A DNA stretch of 28,331 nucleotides, from positions 1-28,331 of the forward strand of contig JADHVS010000039.1 of the NCBI GenBank assembly GCA_016783865.1, read 5' to 3'. Both the position numbers and the translations under genes were made by a program. The stretch comes from Bacteroidales bacterium. Lineage in GTDB: Bacteria; Bacteroidota; Bacteroidia; Bacteroidales; SM23-62. This document shows positions 1 through 8,352 of the stretch, one piece after another. The notes beneath the pieces were generated by a model. It did no database searches. It was not told the DNA's origin and saw only the letters and a list, made by a program, of their open reading frames with translations. Numbering within the stretch: position 1 is the first letter of the stretch; each line of letters opens with the position of its first letter.

Positions 1-1034
1 AACTGGGGATTACCCAGCCAGGTCAGACCATTGTCTGTGGTGACAGTCATACAGCCACACACGGCGCCTTTGGAACCGTTGCATTTGGCATCGGGACTTC
101 TGAAGTCGAAATGGCCCTGGCCACCCAGTGCCTCATTCAATATAAGCCGAAAAAAATGAGAATATCGGTAAATGGAGAACTGGCACCCGGAGTTCAATCC
201 AAAGATGTTATCCTGTATATTATCTCCAAGCTATCTGCTGGTGGAGCTACTGGGTACTTTGTCGAATATGCAGGCACGACCTTTGAAAAAATGTCGATGG
301 AGGCGAGGATGACCGTTTGTAATATGAGTATTGAAATGGGAGCAAGAGGTGGACTGATCGCCCCTGATAATAAAACCTTTGAGTATATCAAGGGGAAGGA
401 ATTTGCGCCAAAAGGAGCAACATTTGAAGATAAGGTAGAAGAGTGGAAATTATTATTTACAGACGAAGATGCCGTCTTTGATAATGAATATCATTTCGAT
501 GCATCAGATATAGAACCAATGATCACCTACGGTACCAATCCGGGTATGGGGATGAAGATTGGTGACACCGTTCCTGCCGAAACAAATAATCCAAAAGCAT
601 TGGAATATATGGGCTTGAAAGCAGGCCAGAAATTAACCGGAATCCCGGTTTCCTATGTATTTATTGGCAGTTGTACCAATGCGCGCATTGAGGATTTCAG
701 GGAAATCGCCCGGTTGGTTCAGGGAAAAACAAAATCTGAAAATGTAAGTGCATACCTTGTTCCCGGATCAAAACAGGTGGAACAGCAAATTGAAGAAGAA
801 GGACTGCTTGAGATATTTGAGCGGGCCGGATTTGAAGTCCGGCAACCGGGTTGTTCAGCCTGCCTGGGAATGAACGACGACAAAGTACCCCGGGGTGAAT
901 ATTGTGTTTCTACTTCCAACAGGAATTTCGAAGGTCGCCAGGGACCAGGTGCAAGGACCCTGCTGGCCAGTCCCCTTACCGCTGCTGCCACAGCACTTAC
1001 CGGAGTTATAACAGACGTACGGACAATTATCTAA
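1..1034 (+). CDS. leuC: 3-isopropylmalate dehydratase large subunit, 5'-truncated by the window
   Basis: Large subunit of isopropylmalate isomerase, which with LeuD converts 2-isopropylmalate to 3-isopropylmalate in leucine biosynthesis; an aconitase-family [4Fe-4S] enzyme of the cytoplasm. The reading frame is open from position 3 and already encodes the family motif [12 protein letters not shown] near positions 39-74, so the gene starts left of the window and the ATG at 111 is internal. The three cluster-ligand cysteines are visible: one in [11 protein letters not shown] (codon at 672) and the pair in [10 protein letters not shown] (codons at 852 and 861). The C-terminus is intact. The stop codon directly abuts the leuD start, indicating translational coupling. 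Start and upstream regulation cannot be seen. Confidence 0.97.
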   Translation, partial: LGITQPGQTIVCGDSHTATHGAFGTVAFGIGTSEVEMALATQCLIQYKPKKMRISVNGELAPGVQSKDVILYIISKLSAGGATGYFVEYAGTTFEKMSMEARMTVCNMSIEMGARGGLIAPDNKTFEYIKGKEFAPKGATFEDKVEEWKLLFTDEDAVFDNEYHFDASDIEPMITYGTNPGMGMKIGDTVPAETNNPKALEYMGLKAGQKLTGIPVSYVFIGSCTNARIEDFREIARLVQGKTKSENVSAYLVPGSKQVEQQIEEEGLLEIFERAGFEVRQPGCSACLGMNDDKVPRGEYCVSTSNRNFEGRQGPGARTLLASPLTAAATALTGVITDVRTII

Positions 1035-1625
1035 ATGACCATGGAAAAATTTGTGACCTTTCAATCTACAGCAGTACCGTTACCATTCGAAAATATTGAT
1101 ACCGACCAGATCATCCCGGCCAGGTTCCTGAAGGCAACTGATCGAACAGGATTCGGAGAAAATCTGTTCCGCGACTGGCGATATGATATCAAGGGAAAGC
1201 CTGTTCCGGATTTTGTACTTAATAATAGCAAATATACAGGTACCATATTGCTGGCCGGAAAAAATTTCGGTTCCGGTTCGAGCCGTGAACATGCTGCATG
1301 GGCATTAACAGATTATGGTTTTAAAGTAGTCGTTTCCAGTTTTTTTGCAGATATTTTCAGAAACAATGCCTTAAACAACGGATTGCTTCCCGTAATTGTC
1401 TCCGAAGCATTCCTGAGCAATCTTATCACCAAAGTGCAGGATAATCCCGCAGAATTGATCCGGGTGGATCTGGAGAACCAGAAAATCACTTTAATGAGTA
1501 CTGGCGAAGCAGAACCATTTGATGTGAATATCTATAAAAAGAATTGTCTCATCAACGGACATGACGATATTGATTATTTGATAAGTGTGAAAGACAAAAT
1601 AGTGGCATTTGAAAACAGCAGGTAA
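1035..1625 (+). CDS. leuD: 3-isopropylmalate dehydratase small subunit
   Basis: Small (swivel-domain) subunit of isopropylmalate isomerase, partner of LeuC. At 196 aa it has the usual length for the family. The sequence shows the LeuD hallmarks [16 protein letters not shown] (about residues 16-31) and the substrate-loop motif [13 protein letters not shown] (about 75-87). The start at 1035 follows the leuC stop with no gap; a second ATG two codons later (1041) is an alternative start. The 12-nt gap to the next gene contains a strong Shine-Dalgarno-like AGGAGGG, so the leu genes read as one operon. Confidence 0.97.
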   Translation: MTMEKFVTFQSTAVPLPFENIDTDQIIPARFLKATDRTGFGENLFRDWRYDIKGKPVPDFVLNNSKYTGTILLAGKNFGSGSSREHAAWALTDYGFKVVVSSFFADIFRNNALNNGLLPVIVSEAFLSNLITKVQDNPAELIRVDLENQKITLMSTGEAEPFDVNIYKKNCLINGHDDIDYLISVKDKIVAFENSR

Positions 1626-1632
1626 AGGAGGG
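1626..1632 (+). promoter_or_regulatory. Strong Shine-Dalgarno-like site before leuA2
   Basis: AGGAGGG lies 5 nt upstream of the ATG at 1638. Such a strong site stands out because most starts in this window have none, as is usual in Bacteroidota. It fixes the start of the LeuA-like gene. Confidence 0.6.
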
Positions 1633-1637
1633 AAACT

Positions 1638-3161
1638 ATGAGAGTGGAATTAATGGACACAACCCTGCGGGATGGGGAACAAACCAACGGGGTATCATAC
1701 AATGCTTTTGAAAAGCTAAGCATTGCAAAAATTTTGCTGGAAGAAGTGAAGGTAGATCGCATTGAGATTGCATCTGCCAGGGTTTCGGATGGCGAATATG
1801 AGGCTGTAAAGAAAATTACCGATTGGGCCAAACAGCGTAAACTCCTTGATCGAATCGAAGTACTCGGATTCGTGGACGGGGTAAAATCACTCGATTGGAT
1901 CCACACTGCCGGGGCAAGGGTGGTGAACCTGTTGACAAAAGGTTCACTAAAGCATGTAAAAGAACAGTTGGGCAAAACACCTGATGAGCACATCAGCGAC
2001 ATAAAAAAATCAATTGAGTATGCCCAGGTTATCGGAATTGAGGTCAACCTCTATCTTGAGGACTGGTCAAATGGCATGAGGAATTCAAGAGATTATGTTT
2101 TTTATCTTGTTGATAACCTGAAGGATACAGGTTATAAGCGATTAATGCTTCCCGATACATTGGGTATAATGAACCAGGAGGAGTCATATGATTTTTGTAA
2201 GATCATGCTCGACAGGTACCCTGGTTTACACATCGATTTTCATGCACACAACGATTATGACCTGGCCGTTGCCAACTGTTTCGCAGCAGTCAGGGCAGGG
2301 GTTCATGGATTGCATGCCACAGTTAACGGATTGGGTGAAAGAGCGGGGAATGTGCCATTATCCTCAGTTATCGGAATACTGAATGATCATTTAAAGGTTG
2401 AAAACAGTGTGGATGAAACTAAACTTACAAAGATCAGCCGCCTGGTTGAATCGTTTTCAGGTATCCGTGTCCCGTCCAATAAGCCGGTGATCGGTGATTA
2501 TGTATTTACCCAGACATGCGGGGTACACGCCGACGGGGACAGCAAAAATGATCTTTATTTTAACGACCTGCTGCCGGAACGTTTTGGCAGAGTTCGCAAA
2601 TATGCCCTGGGCAAGACATCAGGAAAGGCAAATATCAAAAAGAATCTTGAAGAACTTGGCCTGGAGCTCGACCCTGAATCCATGAAAAAGGTTACCGAAA
2701 GGGTGATTGCGCTTGGTGATAAAAAGAAGCAGGTCACTACCGAAGATTTACCCTACATCATATCCGATGTACTCGGTGGCATCAGTAACAATGAAAGGCC
2801 TATAAAAATCAGTAGTTATGCCCTGACTGTTTCCAATGGTTTACGGCCAATGGCAAACCTGTGTGTTGAGATTAACGGGGTATGTCATGAAGAAAGCTCG
2901 GTGGGTGACGGCCAGTATGATGCTTTTATGAAAGCCTTATGGAAGGTGTATGGAAAATTGGGTAAGGACCGGCCGGTACTTAATGATTATGTGGTTACCA
3001 TTCCTCCGGGGGGAAAGACAGATGCACTGGTAGAAACAGTAATTACCTGGAGTTACAAGGATAAAGAATTCAAAACCAAAGGTCTGGAAGCAGACCAGAC
3101 AGAAGCAGCCATTAAAGCCACTGAGAAAATGCTAAACATAATTGAAAAGAACAATCTTTAA
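1638..3161 (+). CDS. 2-isopropylmalate synthase / citramalate synthase family protein (LeuA2 type)
   Basis: Acyl-CoA condensing enzyme of the HMGL-like TIM-barrel family, predicted to make 2-isopropylmalate or (R)-citramalate from acetyl-CoA and a 2-oxoacid. The 507-aa protein starts with the metal/active-site motif MDTTLRDGEQ (residues 6-15). It carries the metal-binding HAHNDYDLAV stretch near residue 202 and NGLGERAGN near residue 230. The C-terminal third resembles the LeuA regulatory (allosteric) domain, with GDGQYDAF and an end rich in TDA/QTEAAIKAT. It sits between leuD and leuB. In Bacteroides a similar second LeuA-like gene occupies this place in addition to a canonical leuA, which here could lie left of the window. 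Motifs alone do not decide between isopropylmalate and citramalate synthesis. Confidence 0.9.
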   Translation: MRVELMDTTLRDGEQTNGVSYNAFEKLSIAKILLEEVKVDRIEIASARVSDGEYEAVKKITDWAKQRKLLDRIEVLGFVDGVKSLDWIHTAGARVVNLLTKGSLKHVKEQLGKTPDEHISDIKKSIEYAQVIGIEVNLYLEDWSNGMRNSRDYVFYLVDNLKDTGYKRLMLPDTLGIMNQEESYDFCKIMLDRYPGLHIDFHAHNDYDLAVANCFAAVRAGVHGLHATVNGLGERAGNVPLSSVIGILNDHLKVENSVDETKLTKISRLVESFSGIRVPSNKPVIGDYVFTQTCGVHADGDSKNDLYFNDLLPERFGRVRKYALGKTSGKANIKKNLEELGLELDPESMKKVTERVIALGDKKKQVTTEDLPYIISDVLGGISNNERPIKISSYALTVSNGLRPMANLCVEINGVCHEESSVGDGQYDAFMKALWKVYGKLGKDRPVLNDYVVTIPPGGKTDALVETVITWSYKDKEFKTKGLEADQTEAAIKATEKMLNIIEKNNL

Positions 3162-3164
3162 TAA

Positions 3165-4229
3165 ATGGAATTTAATATAGCGGTATTACCGGGAGATGGA
3201 ATTGGCCCTGAGGTGATCAATCAGGCGCTTCGCCTGCTGAAAGTGATTGAAAAAAAGGAGGGAGTATCTTTTAAACTGGAAAAAGGCCTTATCGGGGCCG
3301 TTGCAATCGATGAGACAGGCAATCCCCTTCCGGATGAGACCATTGCTATTTGTAAAAGGTCGGATGCAGTTCTGATGGGAGCCGTCGGGCATCCGAAGTA
3401 TGATATGGATCCGAAGGCAAAGGTAAGACCCGAACAGGGATTACTGAAGATCAGGAAAACCCTTGGATTGTTCGCCAATATACGCCCCATTGCTACATAC
3501 GATTTGCTGAACCAGGCCTCACCACTCAAGGATCACCTGGTAAAAGGTGTTGACTTCGTGGTTTACCGTGAACTAACAGGTGGTATTTATTTCGGGGAAA
3601 AAGGCAGGCGAAAAAATGGTACTGAGGCTTACGATCATTGCAACTATACTGCCTATGAAATCAGGAGGATAGGCGAAATGGCGTTTGAAGCTGCCCTGGC
3701 ACGGCGTGGCAAGTTAACCCTCGTTGACAAGGCCAATGTCCTTGAAACTTCACGTTTATGGAGGGAAACAATCCAGTCAATGGCGGGAAATTACCCCGGT
3801 GTGAAACTTGATTTTATGTTTGTAGATGCCGCCGCCATGCGCATTATTCAAAATCCTGCATCGTTTGATGTGGTACTTACAGAAAATATGTTCGGTGATA
3901 TCCTTACTGATGAAGCTTCTGTCATAACCGGATCCATTGGAATGCTGCCTTCTGCATCAGTGGGTTCAAGTACGGCTTTATTTGAGCCAATCCACGGTTC
4001 ATATCCAGAAGGGGCCGGCAAGAATATTGCCAATCCTTTTGGAACGATCCTCTCGATGGGAATGATGCTGGGGCACCTGAAACTGCATGGGGCCGAATCA
4101 AAAATTAAAGGAGCAGTCAACGCCGCCCTTGAAGCCGGGATCGTCACTTCCGATATTAATCCGCAAAATAACTATTCCACCTCGCAGGTAGGGGATTGGT
4201 TGGAAGATTACCTGGCAAATAATTACTAA
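3165..4229 (+). CDS. leuB: 3-isopropylmalate dehydrogenase
   Basis: NAD-dependent oxidative decarboxylase that converts 3-isopropylmalate to 2-oxoisocaproate, the last pathway-specific step of leucine synthesis. At 354 aa it has full family length. Motifs seen are VLPGDGIGPEV at the N-terminus, the substrate-binding arginine region (VRPEQGLLKIRKTLGLFANIRP split across residues 85-107), RELTGGIYFGEKG, DKANVLETSRLWR, the metal-binding aspartates in TENMFGDILTDEAS, and the NAD-loop region EPIHGSYPEGAGKNIANP. It starts 3 nt after the preceding stop and is the last leu gene visible. A heptamer repeat array begins 5 nt after its stop codon. Confidence 0.97.
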   Translation: MEFNIAVLPGDGIGPEVINQALRLLKVIEKKEGVSFKLEKGLIGAVAIDETGNPLPDETIAICKRSDAVLMGAVGHPKYDMDPKAKVRPEQGLLKIRKTLGLFANIRPIATYDLLNQASPLKDHLVKGVDFVVYRELTGGIYFGEKGRRKNGTEAYDHCNYTAYEIRRIGEMAFEAALARRGKLTLVDKANVLETSRLWRETIQSMAGNYPGVKLDFMFVDAAAMRIIQNPASFDVVLTENMFGDILTDEASVITGSIGMLPSASVGSSTALFEPIHGSYPEGAGKNIANPFGTILSMGMMLGHLKLHGAESKIKGAVNAALEAGIVTSDINPQNNYSTSQVGDWLEDYLANNY

Positions 4230-4234
4230 AAGAG

Positions 4235-4282
4235 GTTGCAAGTTAAAAGTTGCAGGTTACAAGTTGTAAAGAAGAGTTGCGA
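4235..4282 (+). repeat. 7-bp-period tandem array, GTTGCAA-type
   Basis: The trinucleotide GTT recurs at 4235, 4242, 4249, 4256 and 4263, exactly 7 bp apart, giving units GTTGCAA, GTTAAAA, GTTGCAG, GTTACAA and GTTGTAA. A further GTTGCGA lies at 4276 out of phase. Read in another phase the units are CAAGTTG/CAGGTTA, the reverse complement of the units found at 6969-7003. The array starts 5 nt after the leuB stop. Confidence 0.75.
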
Positions 4283-4376
4283 GATACTAGTAGGTTCGGG
4301 GGTTAACTTGTTGACTTTTAGACTTTCAGGCTATTATTTGCAGATTCGTAGACTGGCAGCTCGAGGACTTCCTGCC

Positions 4377-4411
4377 GATCACCGATCACCGATCACCGAT
4401 CACTGATCACC
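4377..4411 (+). repeat. 7-bp tandem repeat, GATCACC x5
   Basis: Five contiguous heptamers: GATCACC three times, GATCACT, then GATCACC. The same words, in the same order GATCACC-GATCACT, recur at 9931-9950. This array sits in the 307-bp non-coding stretch 4230-4536 between leuB and the TonB receptor. Apart from the two arrays, that stretch shows no gene or RNA, and its last 100 bp are AT-rich and probably hold the receptor promoter. I found no exact TTG-N20-TAnnTTTG there. Confidence 0.9.
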
Positions 4412-4536
4412 GGTTAGTATCCTTCACTGGTCGATTTAATATTCAATTAACCAATATTTAAGAAAATCTTTGTACCGGATTACAACTTTTTGGAATGTTA
4501 TTTGTCTATTGAATTGAACAGTTTTTAAAAAATATC

Positions 4537-6882
4537 ATGCGATTTCTTTCATATATATTATTCATATCATTTTTATTTTTTTCGGGATGGGTTTATGGAG
4601 ATGACGACAGTGAATTGCGCTATTCTGTCAGCGGGCATATCCGGGATGCGAACACCGGCGAAGATCTGATCGGTGCCTCTGTCCTGGTTAAACAGCTGAA
4701 TAAAGGTACTGTGACCAATTTATATGGATTTTATTCTGTCAGTCTTTATCCCGGCGATTATGAACTCGTTTTTTCCTATGTCGGTTACCAGTCACAGCTG
4801 ATGGCTGTTCAGCTGAATGAAAATCATACCGTCAATATTTCACTGGATGAGCAGATCAGTGAACTCGGCGAAGTTACGGTATACGCCGAGGGCAAGAAAG
4901 CAAACATCAACAGTGTCGAGATGAGCGTGAATAAGCTGCCCATTAAAACAATTCAAAGAATACCGGCCCTGATGGGTGAGGTGGATGTAATCAAGGCAAT
5001 TCAGTTGTTACCGGGTGTTCAGGCAACCAGTGAAGGGGCATCGGGATTTAGTGTAAGAGGAGGTAATCCTGATCAGAACCTGATCCTGCTCGATGAGGCA
5101 ACGGTTTATAATGCATCTCACCTGATGGGCTTTTTCTCTGTTTTCAATAACGACGCCGTCAAGGATGTCAAGCTATATAAAGGAGATATTCCAGCCGCAT
5201 ATGGCGGAAGACTCTCTTCCCTGCTGGATGTGAGGATGAAGGATGGAAACCTGAAAAAATTTTCGGGATCGGGTGGTATTGGTACCATATCCAGCAGGCT
5301 TACTTTAGAAGGACCGATCATAAAGGATAAAACCTCATTCCTGGTTTCAGGCAGGCGAACCTATGCCGATCTGTTTCTTCCCTTTGCCAAAGATGAGATG
5401 GTGAGAAAGAGCAAATTATATTTCTACGATCTGAACGCAAAGGCCAGTCATATCATCAATGAGAAGAACAGGATTTTTTTATCGGGATATATGGGCAGGG
5501 ATGTATTTGAGAACCAGTTTGCCGGGATGCAGTTTGGCAACAATACCCAGGCTTTTCGGTGGAATCACCTGTTTTCATCCAGGTTGTTCAGCAATTTTAC
5601 TGTCATCCGGAGTAATTATGATTACCTGCTGGGATCTCCTGAAGGTGAAGCCAATTCGTTCGAATGGACATCCCACATGATAGACTACAATGTAAAGGCC
5701 GATTTCAATTATTACCTTACTCCAGAATTGACCCTTCGTTTCGGAGCCAATTCAATACTCCATAAATTCCAGCCGGGAAGTGCCAGGGGACTGGGTGAAG
5801 AATCCATGCTTACCGAATTCAAACTTCCTGACATGTATGCCCTGGAAAATGGATTTTATGTCTCATCCGAACAGGCTGCCGGCGAATGGCTCAGGTTGAA
5901 ATACGGATTGAGGTTAAGCACCTTTCACAACATCGGTGGCGCTCTTGTATATGAGTTTAACGATGCATACGAGATTGTTGATTCAACCAGGTACGGAAGA
6001 GGAGAGTTTTATAATTCATACCACGTGCTTGAGCCCAGGATAGCTGCCACCATTATAATTAATCCCCAGTCTTCATTTAAGGCCAGCTATTCAAGGACCA
6101 GCCAGTATGTGCACCTGGCGCAAAACTCCACAGCAGGCACACCGCTGGATGTATGGTTCCCGTCAGGCCCGAATACCCTTCCCCAGTTATCTGACCAGGT
6201 GGCAGTGGGCTATTTCCGTAATTTCTTCAATGACATGCTGGAAGCGTCGGTAGAGGTCTATTATAAAAAGATGGATAATGCCATCGATTTTAAGGATCAT
6301 GCGATGTTATTGCTGAATCGATACGTTGAAGGAGAATTAAGGTATGGCGAAGCTGAATCAAAAGGCCTAGAACTACTGGTCAGGAAAAACCGGGGAAAAA
6401 TAACCGGATGGGTCAGTTATACTCATTCGAAAACTACCAGGACAATTCCGGAAATAAATAATGGCAAACCCTATCTTGCACCTTACGATAAGCCTCACGA
6501 TTTCGCTATAGTCGCGAATTATGAGATAACGGAAAGGATCTGGGTATCAGCCAACTGGATCTACAGTTCAGGATTGCCGGTTACCTTTCCCACCGGGAGG
6601 TTTGAATACATGGGTAATATTGCTCCTGTTTATTCCGACAGGAATGCCTACAGGATGCCTGATTATCACCGGATGGATATGTCCGTTTCACTTAAATCGA
6701 AAGAAAAGCCGGGAAGGAAATGGAACTATGACCTGAATTTGTCTGTGTATAATTTGTATGCCAGGAAAAATGCATGGGCCATAAATTTTGTCCAGGACGA
6801 AACCGATCCGAATGTTACCTATGCGGAGATGACTTATCTTTTCCCGATCATACCAGCTTTAACGTTTAATTTTAACTTTTAG
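4537..6882 (+). CDS. TonB-dependent outer-membrane receptor with CarboxypepD_reg-like N-terminal domain
   Basis: Outer-membrane beta-barrel transporter, 781 aa. The first ~22 residues form a Sec signal peptide (hydrophobic LSYILFISFLFFSGWVYG). Residues ~30-110 are a CarboxypepD_reg-like beta-sandwich (VSGHIRDANTGEDLIGASVLV, YGFYSVSLYPGDYEL, FSYVGYQ). The plug domain (~125-230) contains LPGVQATSEGASGFSVRGGNPDQNLILLDEA in pieces, followed by VFNNDAVKDVKLYKGDIPAAYGGRLSS. The rest alternates aromatic beta-strands and ends in an aromatic-rich strand with terminal Phe. It lacks the SusC length (~1000 aa) and has no SusD partner. Instead the next gene is a DUF4249 lipoprotein, a recurrent partner of this receptor type in Bacteroidota. 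The substrate is unknown. Confidence 0.92.
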   Translation: MRFLSYILFISFLFFSGWVYGDDDSELRYSVSGHIRDANTGEDLIGASVLVKQLNKGTVTNLYGFYSVSLYPGDYELVFSYVGYQSQLMAVQLNENHTVNISLDEQISELGEVTVYAEGKKANINSVEMSVNKLPIKTIQRIPALMGEVDVIKAIQLLPGVQATSEGASGFSVRGGNPDQNLILLDEATVYNASHLMGFFSVFNNDAVKDVKLYKGDIPAAYGGRLSSLLDVRMKDGNLKKFSGSGGIGTISSRLTLEGPIIKDKTSFLVSGRRTYADLFLPFAKDEMVRKSKLYFYDLNAKASHIINEKNRIFLSGYMGRDVFENQFAGMQFGNNTQAFRWNHLFSSRLFSNFTVIRSNYDYLLGSPEGEANSFEWTSHMIDYNVKADFNYYLTPELTLRFGANSILHKFQPGSARGLGEESMLTEFKLPDMYALENGFYVSSEQAAGEWLRLKYGLRLSTFHNIGGALVYEFNDAYEIVDSTRYGRGEFYNSYHVLEPRIAATIIINPQSSFKASYSRTSQYVHLAQNSTAGTPLDVWFPSGPNTLPQLSDQVAVGYFRNFFNDMLEASVEVYYKKMDNAIDFKDHAMLLLNRYVEGELRYGEAESKGLELLVRKNRGKITGWVSYTHSKTTRTIPEINNGKPYLAPYDKPHDFAIVANYEITERIWVSANWIYSSGLPVTFPTGRFEYMGNIAPVYSDRNAYRMPDYHRMDMSVSLKSKEKPGRKWNYDLNLSVYNLYARKNAWAINFVQDETDPNVTYAEMTYLFPIIPALTFNFNF

Positions 6883-6968
6883 GGATCGGAAACAGAATCT
6901 CAGAATAATGATTAACGATTTTTGATTTACGAAATAGAAGAAATACACACAACCCCCTGTGCCCACAC

Positions 6969-7003
6969 CAACCTGCAACCTGCAACTTGGAACTTGGAAC
7001 TAA
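6969..7003 (-). repeat. 7-bp tandem array, CAACCTG/CAACTTG type
   Basis: The units CAACCTG, CAACCTG, CAACTTG, GAACTTG and GAACTAA run without a break, with AAC exactly every 7 bp. On the minus strand the units read CAAGTTC, CAAGTTG and CAGGTTG, the same family as the array at 4235-4282. The two arrays therefore flank the TonB-receptor gene in opposite orientation. This one ends 10 bp before the DUF4249 start codon. Confidence 0.85.
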
Positions 7004-7013
7004 ATTTCAGTAA

Positions 7014-7871
7014 ATGAGACCAACTAAAATTATAATATTATCACTCACAATCGCAGCTCTTCTTTGGAGGTGCACCGAAAGGATCGAAGTGGAGGTCGAT
7101 AGCACCTATACGCGGCTGGTGGTGGAGGGATACCTGACCACCGATACAATGACACATTCTGTTAAACTCAGCCTTTCGGGCGATTATTTTGCTAATAAAC
7201 CTGCTGACCGGATCAGTGACGCATTGGTAAGGATTGATGATGGTGATCAGATCGTTGAGCTAACAGAAAGCGAATCTGAAAAGGGTCTGTATCTGACAGA
7301 ACCGGACTACCATGGAATACCGGGAAAAACCTATACGCTGCTTATCAGCCAGGTGGATATTGATGCCGACGGGGTATATGAAGAATATACTTCTGAGTCA
7401 GAACTTCATCCTGTGGCCAGAATGGACTCCATTGGACTTGAATTGATGGAAACACCGCACTTTAAGATCTACCAGGTCCTTGTATACGCATGGGATCCTC
7501 CTGAAACCAATTACTACGCTTTTAAGGTTTATATAAACAACACGCTGCTGACAGATACATTGAGTGAGCTGATAGTCCAGAGCGATGAATTCTTTAACGG
7601 CAGCTATACTTATGGTATACCCAGCCAGTTCCTTGATCAGGATGAAGAGAGTGAGGTCTTGCTGCCAGGTGATACAGTGACCTTTGAGTTAAACGGAATT
7701 ACGGAGGAGTATTACCAGTATATTATGGAAGCCCAAAGCGAAGTGTTTTACCATACTCCAATGTTCAGCGGCCCCCCGGCCAATATAATGTCGAACATCA
7801 GTAACGGTGCCCTGGGATTTTTCGCAGCTTACAGCATCGACCGCTCGAGTGTGATTCTTGAAGCAGAATAG
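7014..7871 (+). CDS. DUF4249-family lipoprotein
   Basis: Predicted cell-envelope lipoprotein of 285 aa. The N-terminus has a short hydrophobic leader with a cysteine at residue 20 (context AALLWRC, an imperfect lipobox with Arg at -1). After it come the family-typical VEGYLTTD and a Carboxypeptidase-regulatory/Ig-like beta region (ISDALVRIDDGDQIVELTES, then GIPGKTYTLLIS). DUF4249 proteins are regularly encoded just downstream of TonB receptors in Bacteroidota and are thought to act with them at the outer membrane; the exact role is not known. It follows the receptor by 131 bp, part of which is the heptamer array, so co-transcription is plausible but not shown. Confidence 0.82.
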   Translation: MRPTKIIILSLTIAALLWRCTERIEVEVDSTYTRLVVEGYLTTDTMTHSVKLSLSGDYFANKPADRISDALVRIDDGDQIVELTESESEKGLYLTEPDYHGIPGKTYTLLISQVDIDADGVYEEYTSESELHPVARMDSIGLELMETPHFKIYQVLVYAWDPPETNYYAFKVYINNTLLTDTLSELIVQSDEFFNGSYTYGIPSQFLDQDEESEVLLPGDTVTFELNGITEEYYQYIMEAQSEVFYHTPMFSGPPANIMSNISNGALGFFAAYSIDRSSVILEAE

Positions 7872-7953
7872 CCTTTCCGGACAAATCCTGATTTAACATA
7901 TTTTTTACCCCGGAGTTAATTATCTTTATGTACTTTTCATAAAAATTTTAACT

Positions 7954-8340
7954 ATGAGCTACTATATTACTATCCGGACTACCATTCCTTTCCAGGATGC
8001 CATTAACAAGGTTACTGAAGAATTAAAAAAAGAAGGCTTCGGTGTAATAACCACCATAGATGTTAAGAATACCCTGAAGCAAAAAATTGATGTTGATTTC
8101 AGAAAATACACCATCCTGGGTGCCTGCAATCCTGTGTTTGCCCACCAGGCCCTGACCATGGATGACAAGATCGGTACACTTCTCCCATGTAACGTAATCG
8201 TTCAGGAAACCGACGACGGGACGGAGATTTCTGCCATAAATCCCCAGGAATCGATGAAGGGGATACTTGGCAACGAACTGGTTGAATTCGCAGGGGAGAT
8301 AACTAAAAAGCTGGAATCGGTTATAAATAAGTTTGGGTAA
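7954..8340 (+). CDS. DUF302 domain protein
   Basis: Small cytoplasmic protein of 128 aa with no signal peptide, consisting of one DUF302 domain. Visible features are the N-terminal YYITIRTTIPFQDAINKVTEEL, a middle segment KKYTILGACNPVFAHQAL-like (residues ~48-68) with the typical AxNPxxA pattern, then a LLPCNVIV strand and the DGTEISAINP stretch. DUF302 is widespread in bacteria and its biochemical role is unsettled. It precedes zwf by 12 bp, so the two are probably co-transcribed. A TATCTTTA box at 7921-7928 resembles a Bacteroidota -7 element, but no TTG lies at the right distance upstream. Confidence 0.88.
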   Translation: MSYYITIRTTIPFQDAINKVTEELKKEGFGVITTIDVKNTLKQKIDVDFRKYTILGACNPVFAHQALTMDDKIGTLLPCNVIVQETDDGTEISAINPQESMKGILGNELVEFAGEITKKLESVINKFG

Positions 8341-8352
8341 TCCTCCCTATCG

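Noticed and set aside
1574..2047. Minus-strand open frame of 157 aa opposite the LeuA-like gene
   Set aside because: Shadow of a conserved enzyme gene; no recognisable motif.
4311..4354. Possible further heptamer array (GACTTT words) before the GATCACC repeat
   Set aside because: The GACTTT copies are 8 bp apart and too degenerate to call a period.
4377..4411. Possible CRISPR array
   Set aside because: Units are only 7 bp with no spacers; a simple tandem repeat.
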